Shown: positions 37,752-48,979 of the stretch, piece by piece
How positions within the stretch are numbered: the stretch's first letter is position 1
Layout: each line of letters begins with the position of its first letter
Assembly: GCF_000518185.1 (NCBI RefSeq)
Contig: NZ_JADC01000010.1
Span: forward strand, 124,001 to 188,000
DNA: 64,000 bases
Reading direction: 5' to 3'
Source: Bartonella clarridgeiae ATCC 51734
GTDB lineage: Bacteria > Pseudomonadota > Alphaproteobacteria > Rhizobiales > Rhizobiaceae
Made by a program: the position numbers and the translations under genes
Notes under the pieces: model-generated
Told to the model about the DNA's origin: nothing
Seen by the model: only the letters and a program-made list of their open reading frames with translations
Database searches by the model: none

Positions 37752-38377
37752 TGAGTGAAGTAGAAACACTTTTTCAATTCAATACGTGGGTTATTTTCCT
37801 GATATCCTATATGATTGGTTCTATACCATTTGGACTACTTTTTACAAAGTTTGCTAAACTTGGTGATATAAGAGCAATTGGTTCTGGAAATATTGGAGCA
37901 ACAAATGTTTTACGAACAGGAAATAAAAAAATCGCAGCTCTTACCCTTTTGTGTGATACGTTAAAAGGAACTTTTGTTATCTGGATAACAAAACTCCTAA
38001 TCCATACTATAGAAATTGCTCTTCTAGCTGGATTTTTAGCTTTCTTAGGACATATTTTTTCTATATGGCTCAAATTCAAAGGAGGTAAAGGTGTTGCAAC
38101 TTATTTAGGTATATGCATAGGCTTTTATTGGTTAGCAGCTCTTATTTTTACTATGGTTTGGATAGGAGCTTTTGTATTGACGCGCTATTCTTCATTTTCT
38201 GCACTTGTCACTGTTATTATTACTCCAATTTTTGTTTATTATTATTCCTCTTCCCTCTATGTTGCTTGCATAATAACAACAATGAGCATACTTGTTATTA
38301 TAAAACATCATACTAATATTCGTAGATTATTAGCAGGGGAAGAAAACAAAGTTGGTACCACAAATAGGAACAAATAA
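37751..38377 (+). CDS. plsY: Glycerol-3-phosphate acyltransferase PlsY
   Basis: Polytopic membrane enzyme transferring acyl groups from acyl-phosphate to glycerol-3-phosphate, the first step of phospholipid synthesis. The three family motifs are visible: [23 protein letters not shown], and [13 protein letters not shown]. 208 residues, with about five membrane segments. I chose the ATG at 37751 (overlapping the pyrC stop as TGATG) over a TTG one codon earlier. Confidence 0.94.
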   Translation: MSEVETLFQFNTWVIFLISYMIGSIPFGLLFTKFAKLGDIRAIGSGNIGATNVLRTGNKKIAALTLLCDTLKGTFVIWITKLLIHTIEIALLAGFLAFLGHIFSIWLKFKGGKGVATYLGICIGFYWLAALIFTMVWIGAFVLTRYSSFSALVTVIITPIFVYYYSSSLYVACIITTMSILVIIKHHTNIRRLLAGEENKVGTTNRNK

Positions 38378-39566
38378 AGGAATCTTACTTACTGATCAGC
38401 AACGGTTAAATTGGTTGCGATTATTACGCAGCGAAAATATTGGAGCAGTTACTTTTCGCAATTTGATTGACCATTATAAAACAGCAGAAAATGCCCTTGC
38501 TATACTTCCTAAGCTTAGTAAAAAGGGAGGGCTTCCTAAATCTATTCGAATCGCAACATTAGATGATGCCGAAAAAGAGATGCAACAAGCTGAAAAACAA
38601 GGTATTCGGTTTGTCGGTATCGGAGAACCAGATTACCCACCATTTCTCAAAGTAGTGGAAGCATCGCCCCCACTTATTGCTATAAAAGGTAATTGTTCTA
38701 TTTTTCAGAAACCATCTGTTGGGATTGTTGGTTCTCGAAATGCTTCTGCAGTTGGTAAAAAATTAACTGATCAGTTTGCTCATTTTATTGGTAATGCTGG
38801 TTTTACAATTATTTCTGGGCTTGCACGTGGAATTGATAGCATTGCTCATCAAGCGAGCTTGTTGACAGGCACAGTTGCAGTTATGGCTGGTGGCATCGAT
38901 CACATTTATCCCCCCGAAAATAAAAAGCTCTATGATGATATTCTTGCTAATGGTGGAGCAATTATTAGTGAAATGCCTATTGGTTGGAAAGCACGTGCTA
39001 TCGATTTTTCAAGAAGAAATCGTATTATTGCAGGTCTATCACTTGGTCTTTTAGTGGTAGAAGCAGCCATGCGATCAGGCTCTTTAATTACAGCACGTCA
39101 AGCTGTTGAAATAGGGCGATTAATCTTCGCTATTCCCGGTTCTCCAATTGATCCAAGAGCAATTGGCACAAATAATCTTATCAAAGAAGGTGCTTTGCTG
39201 GTCACACATCCTTCTGACATTATAGAAACACTCACACCATTAACCTCGGATACTATCAATCCACAACTCAGCTTTTTTGAAGAATCATGTTCAATTCAAC
39301 TTCTACAAGAAAAAGCTCGTTCACCTAAGAGAATAACTAATGAAACTCCTTTAATTAGAGATGATATAGAACGCGCAGCTGTCCTTGCAGCTCTATCAAG
39401 CACTCCAATTGATTTAGATACACTCAGCATTTATTCAGGTGTTCCCTTACAAAAACTCTACCTCTTGTTAATTGAACTCGATCTTGCTGGAAAGCTTATT
39501 CGGCACTCTGGCGGTTATGTATCATTGTCGAGTTTGGATCTTCCCCAAGAGCCTCAGCATTATTAA
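38352..39566 (+). CDS. dprA: DNA-processing protein DprA
   Basis: Rossmann-fold protein that loads RecA onto incoming single-stranded DNA in natural transformation. Conserved parts are [53 protein letters not shown] and [18 protein letters not shown]-terminal winged helix (DML1-like) starts near residue 335. No ATG precedes the conserved region, so the start is taken as TTG at 38352, inside plsY, with AGGGG upstream. 404 residues. Confidence 0.9.
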   Translation: MVPQIGTNKGILLTDQQRLNWLRLLRSENIGAVTFRNLIDHYKTAENALAILPKLSKKGGLPKSIRIATLDDAEKEMQQAEKQGIRFVGIGEPDYPPFLKVVEASPPLIAIKGNCSIFQKPSVGIVGSRNASAVGKKLTDQFAHFIGNAGFTIISGLARGIDSIAHQASLLTGTVAVMAGGIDHIYPPENKKLYDDILANGGAIISEMPIGWKARAIDFSRRNRIIAGLSLGLLVVEAAMRSGSLITARQAVEIGRLIFAIPGSPIDPRAIGTNNLIKEGALLVTHPSDIIETLTPLTSDTINPQLSFFEESCSIQLLQEKARSPKRITNETPLIRDDIERAAVLAALSSTPIDLDTLSIYSGVPLQKLYLLLIELDLAGKLIRHSGGYVSLSSLDLPQEPQHY

Positions 39567-39702
39567 TAATACTTTGCCCCTCTTCAGCCACCATATCCAA
39601 AAGCAATGCTAAAAGTGGACTATGAGCTTGACGTGCCATCTGACTCATTTGTTTTGACATATCTGTAATATAGTGGATAATCTTTAAATGATTTATAAAC
39701 AT
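39496..39702 (-). CDS. Small conserved-looking protein antisense to the dprA 3' end
   Basis: 68-residue frame: MFINHLKIIHYITDMSKQMS, then ARQAHSPLLALLLDMVAEEG and a polar tail. It starts outside dprA, with a good AAGGA ribosome binding site 9 bases before the ATG, and its last 71 bases run antisense into dprA. The amphipathic helical pattern and the ribosome binding site argue for a real gene. I do not know its family or role. Confidence 0.5.
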   Translation of the reverse strand: MFINHLKIIHYITDMSKQMSQMARQAHSPLLALLLDMVAEEGQSIINNAEALGEDPNSTMIHNRQSAE

Positions 39703-39947
39703 AATCTTTTATCCTTGAGCATTCTCCCCACCTCTCAATAGACGTTATCTTAGTATTTTGCCGTATGCTTTTTATATTAGCTGTGGCAAATAAGTTATAC
39801 GATTTCTTTTATAAGATGTATTTTTAATAATAACAATCAAAAGTTGTAATAATATATTTTTTTTATGTGCTCTTGACCAATTGTCATTAGCTATTCATTT
39901 GAAAGGAGTTTATAAAGAAAATTTTGTTTCAACATTCGGATAAAATT

Positions 39948-42539
39948 ATGAACATTGTTATCGTTGAATCTCCAGCAAAAGCAAAGACAATCAATAAGTA
40001 TCTTGGATCTCAATACAAAGTCATAGCATCTTTTGGGCATGTACGTGATTTATCTGCAAAAGATGGCTCTGTTCTTCCTGATAAAGATTTTGCTATGAAA
40101 TGGGATATCGATACTGCTTCTGCAAAACGTTTAAACGAAATAGCAAAGGCAGTCAAAGAAGCCGATAGTCTTATCTTAGCAACAGATCCTGATCGTGAGG
40201 GAGAAGCTATTTCATGGCATATTCTTGATATTCTAAAACAAAAAAAAGTTTTAAATAATAAACCTATTAAACGAGTTGTTTTTAATGCAATCACAAAAAA
40301 GTCCGTTCTTGCTGCCATGAAAAATCCCCGCGATATTGATATATCGCTTGTAGATGCCTATCTTGCGCGTCGAGCTCTTGACTATCTGGTTGGTTTTACT
40401 CTCTCACCTGTTTTATGGCGCAAACTACCCGGTGCCCGTTCCGCTGGTCGCGTCCAATCGGTTGCCCTACGTATTATTTGCAATCGTGAATCAGAGATAG
40501 AGCAATTCATTAAAGAAGATTACTGGTCAATTACAACGTACTTAAAAACACTTCAGGATAACATTTTTTATGCACGATTAACAGAATTTAACCATAAAAA
40601 ACTTGGTAAGCTTGATATTCGATCCCAAGAACAAGCAGATCAAATTTTCTTTATGTTGGAAAAAGCAAATTATCGCACATTAAGTATTGAAGCAAAGCCT
40701 ATAAAAAAGAATCCTTCTCCACCATTTACAACATCTACGTTACAACAAGCTGCTTCTTCAAAATTAGGTTTTTCAGCTTCTCGCACAATGCAAGTTGCCC
40801 AAAAACTTTATGAAGGTGTTGAAATCAATGGTGAAACAGCAGGGCTTATCACTTATATGCGTACTGATGGAGTACAAATGGCTTCAGAAGCTATTGATGC
40901 AGCACGAAAAGCGATTATTGATTCTTTTGGAAACCACTATGTTCCTGAAAAACCGCGTTTTTATTCAACAAAAGCTAAGAATGCACAAGAAGCACATGAG
41001 GCTATTCGTCCTACAGATTTTAAACGTCATCCTAATCAAATATGCAATGTTCTTGATAGTGATCAAGCAAAGCTCTATGAATTAATATGGAAACGTGCTA
41101 TTGCTAGCCAAATGCGTTCTGCTGAAATTGAACGTACAACTGTTGAAATTGAGGCATTTCAAGAAGAAAACCACGCTAATCTACGTGCAATAGGTTCTGT
41201 TATTCATTTTGATGGCTTCATTTCTGCTTATACGGATCCAAAAGAAGAAGAAAATAGTGAGGAAGATGAATCAACACGTCTTCCGCAGATTAATATTGGA
41301 GAATCACTTAAAAAAGAAAAAGTTGAATTGACGCAACATACTACAGAACCACCTCCTCGTTATTCCGAATCTGCATTAATTAAAAAGCTTGAAGAATTGG
41401 GAATTGGCAGACCTTCAACTTATGCATCTACATTGAGCACACTTTGTGATCGTGGGTATATCATAACTGATAAACGCAAACTTATTCCCGATGTTAAAGG
41501 ACGTATCGTTACAGCCTTTCTTGAAAATTTTTTTAACCGCTATGTAGAATATGGTTTTACAGCAAATCTTGAAGAAAAATTAGATCTTATATCGGATGGA
41601 AAGCTTTCCTGGAAAGATGTTTTACACGATTTTTGGGATGAATTTAATGCATCTATTACTAGTATCCAAGAACTACGTATAATGAATGTTCTTGATGTTT
41701 TAAACGTAACGTTAGCCCCTCTCGCCTTCCCCACACGTGAAGACGGAAGCGATTGCCGCTCTTGCCCCCTTTGTATAAATGGCCAATTGTCACTAAAATT
41801 AGGGCGCTACGGCGCATTCGTTGGCTGTTCTAATTATCCTGAATGTAAATATACATGTCAATTGGGAACAGATACAAAAGAGAAAAGTAAAGTTGTGCAC
41901 AATGATGAACCTATTATGCTTGGTATCGATCCTGAAACAGGAAAAGATATTTCCCTTCGTAATGGCCGTTTCGGTCCATATATTCAACTTGGCGAAGATA
42001 AAAAAAGTAAGCGTGCAAGTTTACCTAAAGGATGGCAAATAGAAAATATCAATTTTGATAAAGCCTTAGCTTTATTATCTCTACCTCGTGAAGTTGGAAC
42101 TCATCCTGAAACAGGAAAAATAATTACAGCTGCAATTGGACGGTATGGTCCCTATCTTGCTCATGATGGAAAATATGCAAACCTTTTTAGTATAGATGAA
42201 GTCTTTGATATTGGCATTAATCGCGCTATTACAATACTTGCTGAGAAAAAAAACAATGAAACAAACCGACGTAGAATATTACCTACTGTGCTAACAACAC
42301 TAGGAGATCACCCAGAAGGTGGAACAATTACCATACGTGATGGGCGTTACGGTCCATATGTTAACTGGAATAAAATCAATGCTACCTTACCAAGGGATAA
42401 AGATCCAACTACAGTAACGCTTTCAGAAGCATTAGAACTTATATCAGCTAAAGCATCGACTAAAAAAACAGGACAAAAAGCCACTTCAAAAAAGAAGCTA
42501 ACACCCAAAAAAGCTTCACCCCGCAAAGAGAAGGCATAA
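39948..42539 (+). CDS. topA: DNA topoisomerase I
   Basis: Type IA topoisomerase relaxing negative supercoils. From the ATG at 39948 it has 863 residues. The TOPRIM domain starts MNIVIVESPAKAKTINKYLG with LATDPDREGEAISWH. The active tyrosine is Y303 in ITYMRTDGVQM. One four-cysteine zinc ribbon is at about 601-638 (CRSCPLC ... CSNYPEC). Three GRxGPY repeats follow, and the tail is Lys-rich. An upstream TTG at 39924 would add eight residues and is less likely. AAGGAG lies further upstream. Confidence 0.96.
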   Translation: MNIVIVESPAKAKTINKYLGSQYKVIASFGHVRDLSAKDGSVLPDKDFAMKWDIDTASAKRLNEIAKAVKEADSLILATDPDREGEAISWHILDILKQKKVLNNKPIKRVVFNAITKKSVLAAMKNPRDIDISLVDAYLARRALDYLVGFTLSPVLWRKLPGARSAGRVQSVALRIICNRESEIEQFIKEDYWSITTYLKTLQDNIFYARLTEFNHKKLGKLDIRSQEQADQIFFMLEKANYRTLSIEAKPIKKNPSPPFTTSTLQQAASSKLGFSASRTMQVAQKLYEGVEINGETAGLITYMRTDGVQMASEAIDAARKAIIDSFGNHYVPEKPRFYSTKAKNAQEAHEAIRPTDFKRHPNQICNVLDSDQAKLYELIWKRAIASQMRSAEIERTTVEIEAFQEENHANLRAIGSVIHFDGFISAYTDPKEEENSEEDESTRLPQINIGESLKKEKVELTQHTTEPPPRYSESALIKKLEELGIGRPSTYASTLSTLCDRGYIITDKRKLIPDVKGRIVTAFLENFFNRYVEYGFTANLEEKLDLISDGKLSWKDVLHDFWDEFNASITSIQELRIMNVLDVLNVTLAPLAFPTREDGSDCRSCPLCINGQLSLKLGRYGAFVGCSNYPECKYTCQLGTDTKEKSKVVHNDEPIMLGIDPETGKDISLRNGRFGPYIQLGEDKKSKRASLPKGWQIENINFDKALALLSLPREVGTHPETGKIITAAIGRYGPYLAHDGKYANLFSIDEVFDIGINRAITILAEKKNNETNRRRILPTVLTTLGDHPEGGTITIRDGRYGPYVNWNKINATLPRDKDPTTVTLSEALELISAKASTKKTGQKATSKKKLTPKKASPRKEKA

Positions 42540-42542
42540 ATT

Positions 42543-44813
42543 TTGGCTAAAGGCGAGAAAAAAACAAAATATTTTCAATTATCTAATATTAAGCGGCTAC
42601 CTAATAAATCAGAAATTCTGTCCTTTATCACTAATAATCCTAGCCAATCAAGTAAACAAAAAATTGCTAAAGCTTTTAACTTAAACAGTGATTCTCATAT
42701 GTGGTTAAAAGATATATTGCGTGATTTAAAAGATAATAATGTAATACCAAAAAAACATAAAAATTTAATTATCAAAAAGGCATTACCATCAATTACTTTG
42801 GTTAAAATTAATGCACTTGATAAAGGCGGTAGTTTTATTGCAGAACTTCTTGAATGGCCAAATGATCCAAAGCCCAATATTCTGATATCTCATTCTCATC
42901 GCACAAAAAGAGCAAGCATTGGTATTGGAGACCATGTTCTTGTAAAAATTTTTCGAAACAAAGTTTTTCAAAATTACCCATATACAGGACGAATCATCCG
43001 CAAGATTGATAAGAAAAAAAGAAACATGCTTGGTATAGTGAGAAAATTAGAAAATGGAAAATGGCAGCTTGACCCAATAGAACGTAAAAATAATGAACTT
43101 ATTATTGATATGTCTACGAACATAGATATAAAAGCTGGTGATCTTGTCGAAGTTGAAATTAAAGACATTACTGACTACAGACTCAAACATGCAAAAATAA
43201 AAAATATTTTAGGACACATTGATAATGAAACAGAGCTTTCAATGATTGCTCTTATATCGAAAGAAATTCCTTATATTTTTCCTTCAGATGTCCTTGCACA
43301 AGCCGAAAATGTAAAACCTGATAATACAATTAATCGTGAAGATTGGCGACAATTATCCTTTATTACAATTGATCCCCCAGATGCAAAAGACCATGATGAC
43401 GCAGTTTATGCAATAAAAGATGAAAGTCCTATCAATAGCGGAGGCTGGATTATCAATGTCGCGATCGCAGATGTTTCTTGCTATATAAAAGCAGGAAGTA
43501 TTCTAGACCAGGAAGCATTAAAACGAGGAAACTCTGTTTATTTTCCTGATCGTGTTGTGCCAATGCTACCAGAACGTATTTCTAATGATCTATGCTCATT
43601 GCATGAAGGAAAAGATAGGCCTGCGCTAGCTGTTCGTATGATTTTTGATGCGAATGGAAACAAACGTAAACATAGTTTCCATCGTATTATAATGCGTACA
43701 GCAGCCAAATTATCCTATCAAGAAGTACAATGTGCAATTGAAGGAGATATGAATAAGAAAACAGCTCCCCTACTTGAAAACATTTTACAACCATTATGGG
43801 ATGCTTATTGCTGCCTTAAAATTGCGCGCAATCGCCGACAACCATTAGAATTAGAAGTACCAGAAAAAAAGATTATTCTTGATCAAAATGGATACATTAA
43901 AGATGTTATGATTTTATCTCACCTAGAGGCACATCGCTTAATTGAAGAATTCATGATACAAGCTAATGTTGCGGCTGCTGAAACATTAAAAGAATATCAT
44001 CAACCTCTCATTTATCGTATTCATGATAAGCCATCTCTTGCAAAACAGGAAATGCTCCGGAACTTTCTTCAAAGTCTAGGAATGTCACTTGCTAAAGAAG
44101 CTGAACTTACATCAGCACAGCTTAATAACATCCTTATAAAAGCTATGAATACAGAACAACAGGAATTAGTAAATCAGGTTATCTTACGCTCGCAATCTCA
44201 AGCTGAATATAATTCTGAAAATATAGGCCACTTTGGCTTGAATCTAGACAACTATACACATTTTACCTCACCAATTCGCCGTTACGCTGATTTAATTATT
44301 CACCGAGCACTTATAAAAGCTCTGCAATTAGGTAATGATGCACTTACAGATGAACAAGAGCAAAATCTTGCAAAAATTGCCATTCAGATTTCTTTACAAG
44401 AACGCCGTGCAATAATGGCAGAACGAGAAACTGTTGATCGGTTTGTTGCACATTATTTAGCTAATAAAATCGGACATTCATTTGGAGCCCGTATTTCAGG
44501 AGTTACAAAAGCAGGTCTTTTTATCGTACTTGATAAATTAAACGCAGATGGTTTTGTGCCTATTTCTACACTTAAAAGTGATTATTACTATTTTGACGAA
44601 TTACAGCAGGCCCTTATAGGAAAACATAGTCGTAAATGTTATCAACTTGGTGATGTAGTGGAAGTAAAAATTTTAGAAGCACAGCCTTTTGCTGGCGCTT
44701 TATGTTTTGAAATGTTAACAAAACCTCGTCTGATAACTTTTTTACCTATTTCCTACAAAAAAAATAAATCTATAGTGAAGAAACGAAATTATTTTTCTGA
44801 TAAAAGAAGATAA
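42543..44813 (+). CDS. rnr: Ribonuclease R
   Basis: 3'-5' exoribonuclease of the RNB family that degrades structured RNA. The 756-residue protein starts at a TTG just after topA, with AAGG before it. It has an N-terminal helix-turn-helix-like region (30-75) and cold-shock domains (about 85-250). The RNB catalytic motif is DPPDAKDHDDAVYAI, with TSPIRRYADLIIHRAL near the end. An S1 domain follows (SGVTKAGLFIVLDKLNADGF) and a short basic tail. The gap to topA is only 3 bases. Confidence 0.94.
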   Translation: MAKGEKKTKYFQLSNIKRLPNKSEILSFITNNPSQSSKQKIAKAFNLNSDSHMWLKDILRDLKDNNVIPKKHKNLIIKKALPSITLVKINALDKGGSFIAELLEWPNDPKPNILISHSHRTKRASIGIGDHVLVKIFRNKVFQNYPYTGRIIRKIDKKKRNMLGIVRKLENGKWQLDPIERKNNELIIDMSTNIDIKAGDLVEVEIKDITDYRLKHAKIKNILGHIDNETELSMIALISKEIPYIFPSDVLAQAENVKPDNTINREDWRQLSFITIDPPDAKDHDDAVYAIKDESPINSGGWIINVAIADVSCYIKAGSILDQEALKRGNSVYFPDRVVPMLPERISNDLCSLHEGKDRPALAVRMIFDANGNKRKHSFHRIIMRTAAKLSYQEVQCAIEGDMNKKTAPLLENILQPLWDAYCCLKIARNRRQPLELEVPEKKIILDQNGYIKDVMILSHLEAHRLIEEFMIQANVAAAETLKEYHQPLIYRIHDKPSLAKQEMLRNFLQSLGMSLAKEAELTSAQLNNILIKAMNTEQQELVNQVILRSQSQAEYNSENIGHFGLNLDNYTHFTSPIRRYADLIIHRALIKALQLGNDALTDEQEQNLAKIAIQISLQERRAIMAERETVDRFVAHYLANKIGHSFGARISGVTKAGLFIVLDKLNADGFVPISTLKSDYYYFDELQQALIGKHSRKCYQLGDVVEVKILEAQPFAGALCFEMLTKPRLITFLPISYKKNKSIVKKRNYFSDKRR

Positions 44814-45436
44814 CAATAAATAAAAGATCAAAAAATTAAAATTATATCTCTATACTCGAATATTAAAATCTATAATAAATCCACAACAATATTTATTTTT
44901 AAAAACTAATTGATTTTTTAATACATCTGTATAAATTAGTTTAAGCTTATTACTCTCATAAATTGATTTGCAAATTATTACACTAACAGTAATTTAAGAA
45001 AAATCTTTATTTTTTAGCATCTTTTCAAAATAAGATATAATTAAAAAGCATTATTAAAAAACATATATGGCTAATACTTCTGAAGTAAGGAATTATTAAA
45101 AAACTCTTGTCATTGTATTTATTGTATTATTATTTGATGCATACTTTTTATTTGCTTAGCTATATGTAATAGATTGATATGATTCTCTCTTTCTTTATTG
45201 ATTAAAAACTCAAAAAAACTCTTATATTGAATATATTACAAAATATGCAACATATAGATCTATCTACCTTTTATCATCTAAAAATCTACACAATTATCAC
45301 GCAGACTATGTGCTACGTTGTAAATACTACTTTTTCTAAATTACAATTTTCTTTTTCTATTTCCAACTAAATTTGTCACTAATCATAAATCATAAGGTCT
45401 GAACATAAAACTACAATTTATAATTAAACTCCCCTC
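44814..45436. other. Gene-free stretch between rnr and the MFS gene
   Basis: AT-rich spacer with no supported gene, RNA or repeat. It must hold the MFS gene promoter, but I could not identify one with confidence. Confidence 0.55.
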
Positions 45437-46609
45437 ATGATGAATAAAACCTTCAAATTTCCAAATAATTCCTTTCGTGCAATTATTGCCGCGATTATGA
45501 CCATTGGTACTGTCGGTGTAGCCTTAGGAATGGGAACACAACTTATTTCGTTGCTAATGACTGAAAAAGGGTTTTCAAACAGTATCATCGGTTATAGTGG
45601 AGGAATCGGTGGGATCGCAACAATTATTGCAGCTACTTTAACTGCTCGGATCGCCTTATATCTTGGTGTTGTCGAATCAATGTTGCTTATGATGATTATT
45701 GGTTCTCTAAGCTTTTTAGGATTCTATTTCTTCGAATCGATATGGATTTGGTTTATTTTGCGATTTACACTGCATTTCTCTATGACAATTATATTTATTC
45801 TATCAGAGTTTTGGATCAATAATACTTCTCCCCCTCAAAGGCGCAGTTTGATAATTTCTATATATGCTATTACTTTAGGTCTAGGATTTATTTTAGGCCC
45901 AATGCTGTTAGAAAAAATAGGAACACAAGATTTTATACCCTTTGGTACTGGTTGTCTTCTTATTATAATTGCTATCATTCCCCTTCTTTCTGCCTGGAAA
46001 TTAAGTCCAAAATTTCAGAGTAAGGAAAATACGGCATTTTTTTCACATATTTTGCGTGTTCCCACCTCAACAATGGCAGCACTTATTTATGGTGCTATCC
46101 AAATGGGAACGCTAACACTTATAACACCTTTTATCTTATCAATTGGATATAATAAAAACGAGGCCATACATTTTATGGAAATTCTTGCTCTTGGTAATAT
46201 CATGCTTTTAATTCCTATCAGCCTCATAAGTGATTATCTAAAAGATAAGCGCTATTCTCTTATGGGCTGCGCCATTTTAGGACTGATTGGAACTCTCATT
46301 ATACCACGGATAGCAGAACATCAATTGATTTTGATGATTGATCTTTTCTTCCTTGGTGGTATACCTGCAGGTCTTTATACAATTGGGCTTGCACAACTCG
46401 GTGAATGCCTTAAAGAACAAGAGCTTGCTGCAGCTAATTCTGCTTTTATTTTTTGCTATGGCATTGGTATACTTATTGGACCCGCCATTATTGGTCAAAT
46501 AATGGATATCTTTGAACCATTTGGTTTTTCTTTAGCAATCGCCTGTTTTTTTAGCTTATATATCATTTTAGTGCTTATCCAACTAATGAGAAAATCAAAC
46601 AACTCTTGA
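45437..46609 (+). CDS. Major facilitator superfamily transporter (YcaD-like)
   Basis: 390 residues with about twelve hydrophobic segments in two halves. The N-terminal half has GMGTQLISLLMTEKGFSNS and SEFWINNTSPPQRRSLIISIY. The C-terminal half has GGIPAGLYTIGLAQLGECL and a conserved GIGILIGPAIIGQIMD. This pattern matches the YcaD/UMF2-like group. Substrate unknown. Two ATGs in tandem start the frame at 45437 and 45440. Confidence 0.85.
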   Translation: MMNKTFKFPNNSFRAIIAAIMTIGTVGVALGMGTQLISLLMTEKGFSNSIIGYSGGIGGIATIIAATLTARIALYLGVVESMLLMMIIGSLSFLGFYFFESIWIWFILRFTLHFSMTIIFILSEFWINNTSPPQRRSLIISIYAITLGLGFILGPMLLEKIGTQDFIPFGTGCLLIIIAIIPLLSAWKLSPKFQSKENTAFFSHILRVPTSTMAALIYGAIQMGTLTLITPFILSIGYNKNEAIHFMEILALGNIMLLIPISLISDYLKDKRYSLMGCAILGLIGTLIIPRIAEHQLILMIDLFFLGGIPAGLYTIGLAQLGECLKEQELAAANSAFIFCYGIGILIGPAIIGQIMDIFEPFGFSLAIACFFSLYIILVLIQLMRKSNNS

Positions 46610-46713
46610 CTTTTTGTAGAACATCCGTAGTGTCATACGTGAAATGTAATTGCATCAAAAACAAAACTTTGATAGCGGAGTAGTACTATCTTCACTATAA
46701 CGGGACTCTTATT

Positions 46714-46881
46714 ATGGCTAAGGCAGCAACCATTAAGATTAAACTTTTGTCGACAGCAGATACTGGTTTTTTCTATGTAACAAAGAAAAATAGCCGCACA
46801 ATGACAGACAAAATGAGTAAACGCAAATATGACCCAATTGTCAAAAAGCATGTTGAGTTTAAAGAAACAAAAATTAAATAA
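46714..46881 (+). CDS. rpmG: 50S ribosomal protein L33
   Basis: 55-residue ribosomal protein: [20 protein letters not shown], then [20 protein letters not shown] and [12 protein letters not shown]. It lacks the four zinc cysteines, so it is the zinc-free form usual in proteobacteria. A GGGA element lies before the ATG. A longer antisense frame over this gene is spurious. Confidence 0.96.
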   Translation: MAKAATIKIKLLSTADTGFFYVTKKNSRTMTDKMSKRKYDPIVKKHVEFKETKIK

Positions 46882-47393
46882 TTAACTTTTCGTTTAAATT
46901 ATTTAAATTGGAAATACTATCAATAGAAATGCAGAGTATAGTGCAGTGTCTTTTTGTAATTTAAAGATTATTTGTAAAAATGCTTTTATTGTTAATCTTT
47001 AATATAAAAATATAAAAAGAGCATCTAAAATCATAATCTTCTAACTGCAGCTTTAATATACTGCATGAAGAGTATTTATCTTTATTAAAATAACTTTATT
47101 AAAAGATGTATCTAGTTCTTCATCGAATTAATTACTTTTCTGTCGAAAATTTAACATTTATTTTTTGCGAAATCATTCATTGCTTATACTAATAATAAAG
47201 AGCGATATATTATAAGTGCGTTTTAACAAAAGTTATAAACTATTCTTTATTGATATAAATCTAAATGCTCATAAATAATTATATTATCTTACCATCATTA
47301 GTATAAATGCTGATTTAAAATATTATAAATCTATTCTTAATCCTTTTAAAAATTAATATAAATCAATAATCTACAATACTTCAGTATAGAATA
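46882..47393. other. Gene-free stretch downstream of rpmG
   Basis: AT-rich DNA with no supported feature. It separates rpmG from the fumarase pseudogene. Confidence 0.5.
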
Positions 47394-48979
47394 ATGGAAA
47401 AGAAGCAATCGAATTTATTTACTTATAAAAAAGATAAAGCAGTTTATAAAAAAACTTCTAATTTATAAGTAAGACTTGATAAATATCGCAATCAATAAAT
47501 AATTATTGTCGAAAAAGAAGGTCTTAAACTTCTCGCTGACTGTGCATTTTCCAATATCAATCATTTACTACGTGCCAGTCATCTAAAACAATTAGTAAAT
47601 ATTCTTTCAGATCCTGAAGCTATCGATAATAATAAATTTGTCACTTATGACCTTTTAAAAAAGGCAAATATATCTTCAAGTAGTATCCTTCCCATGTGCC
47701 AAGATACTGGAACAGCAATTATCATGAGTAAAAAATCGTATACGGATTGATGGAAATGGATATTAATCCTTTTCAGAAGTAATTTTAAGCACCTATACAC
47801 ACAAAAATTTGCGCTATTCGGAAATTATTCCTCTTTCTATGTTCTATGTTGATGAAAAAAAAATACACAAAACAATCCACTTACTTAAATTGATATTTAT
47901 GGCTCAAGGAGAAAACTTATATAAGTTTTTTATGGTTAAAGAAGGTGGATCTGCAAATAAGAACCTTTCTCTACCCAATGCACTCCATCTCATCACATAA
48001 TCGTTTAACTCATTTTCTACAAGACAAAATTCATACACTAGAAACAGTAGCCTGCCTTCCTACAGGTTATTTTATAGGTAGGAACCTTTGCAGAAATGAA
48101 TTTAAAAACAGCTAAGCGTGCTTCTGCTCACTATCTTGATTGACTTCCTAATCAAGGCTCGCAAGAAAGACATGCTTTCTGTGACTTTGCAATGGAAAAA
48201 AATTCATAAGATAACCCAGAAAATCGGAATAGGAGCACAATTTGGTAGAAAATATTTTTGTCATGATGTTCGTTTATTTGTCTTCCGCGCCATAGTACTT
48301 CTCTAACAATTTCTTTAAGAATATCTTGTTCTGTAGATCACCAAGCACTTGGCAAAATCACTAAAGATGGTATCTTTCTTGAACAACTTGAAAGAGACCC
48401 AGTACAATTGACAGAGCATGTTGTTAAAATTGACCTACATCAACACCTATAGATAAAATCTTAAAGGAATCAGGAAAACACCTTGTTAAAACAAAGGTTT
48501 CTCTTACTGGTCCAATTATTGTTGTCCGCGAATGGCACACGCAAAAATTCATCAGTATTTAGAACGAGCTAAACCTATACCGGATTTTTTTAAAATCATC
48601 CTATTTAACTGGTCCAGCAAAAACGCCAAACGCCAGAAGAATGTCGTCTGGCTCATTTGGCCCTATAACAGTTGGACAAATGGATTTTTTCGTTGATCAA
48701 TTTCAATCACTGAAAGGATCTATGATAATGCTCAGAAAAAGTGTAACTGTTCAGGAATAGTTCGCGATTCTTGTGCGAAACAGAGTGATTTTATCTCGGT
48801 TCAATTAGTGGTTCAGAAGCCAATCTGGCACAAAACTGCATTAAAAAATTGATATCGTAGAATACCCAGAATTAGTAGGCATGGAGACCATATGGTGAAT
48901 TGAAGTTAAAGATTTTCCTGCGTTTATCGTTATTGATAATAAAAGCAATGATCTCTTTCAAGAATTCAATTTAAGCTAG
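47394..48979 (+). pseudogene. Class I fumarate hydratase, heavily degraded
   Basis: Remains of an iron-sulfur class I fumarase, which hydrates fumarate to malate. In order along the plus strand I can read: [20 protein letters not shown] (from about 47511), [17 protein letters not shown] (about 47690), [48 protein letters not shown] (about 48230), GKITKDGIFLEQLE, VKTKVSLTGPIIVV and YDKCNCSGI-like remnants. It ends with DFPAFIVIDNKSND and a stop at 48979. These blocks follow the family order but lie in different frames with many stops. The first about 40 codons contain two stops. The span of about 1.6 kb matches a full gene, so loss was by point mutation and small indels, not deletion. Confidence 0.92.

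Noticed and set aside
46633-46851. 72-codon minus-strand frame
   Set aside because: It lies antisense over rpmG, which is unmistakable on the plus strand.
47809-48306. Two plus-strand frames of about 60 codons
   Set aside because: Both are fragments of the decayed fumarase, not independent genes.
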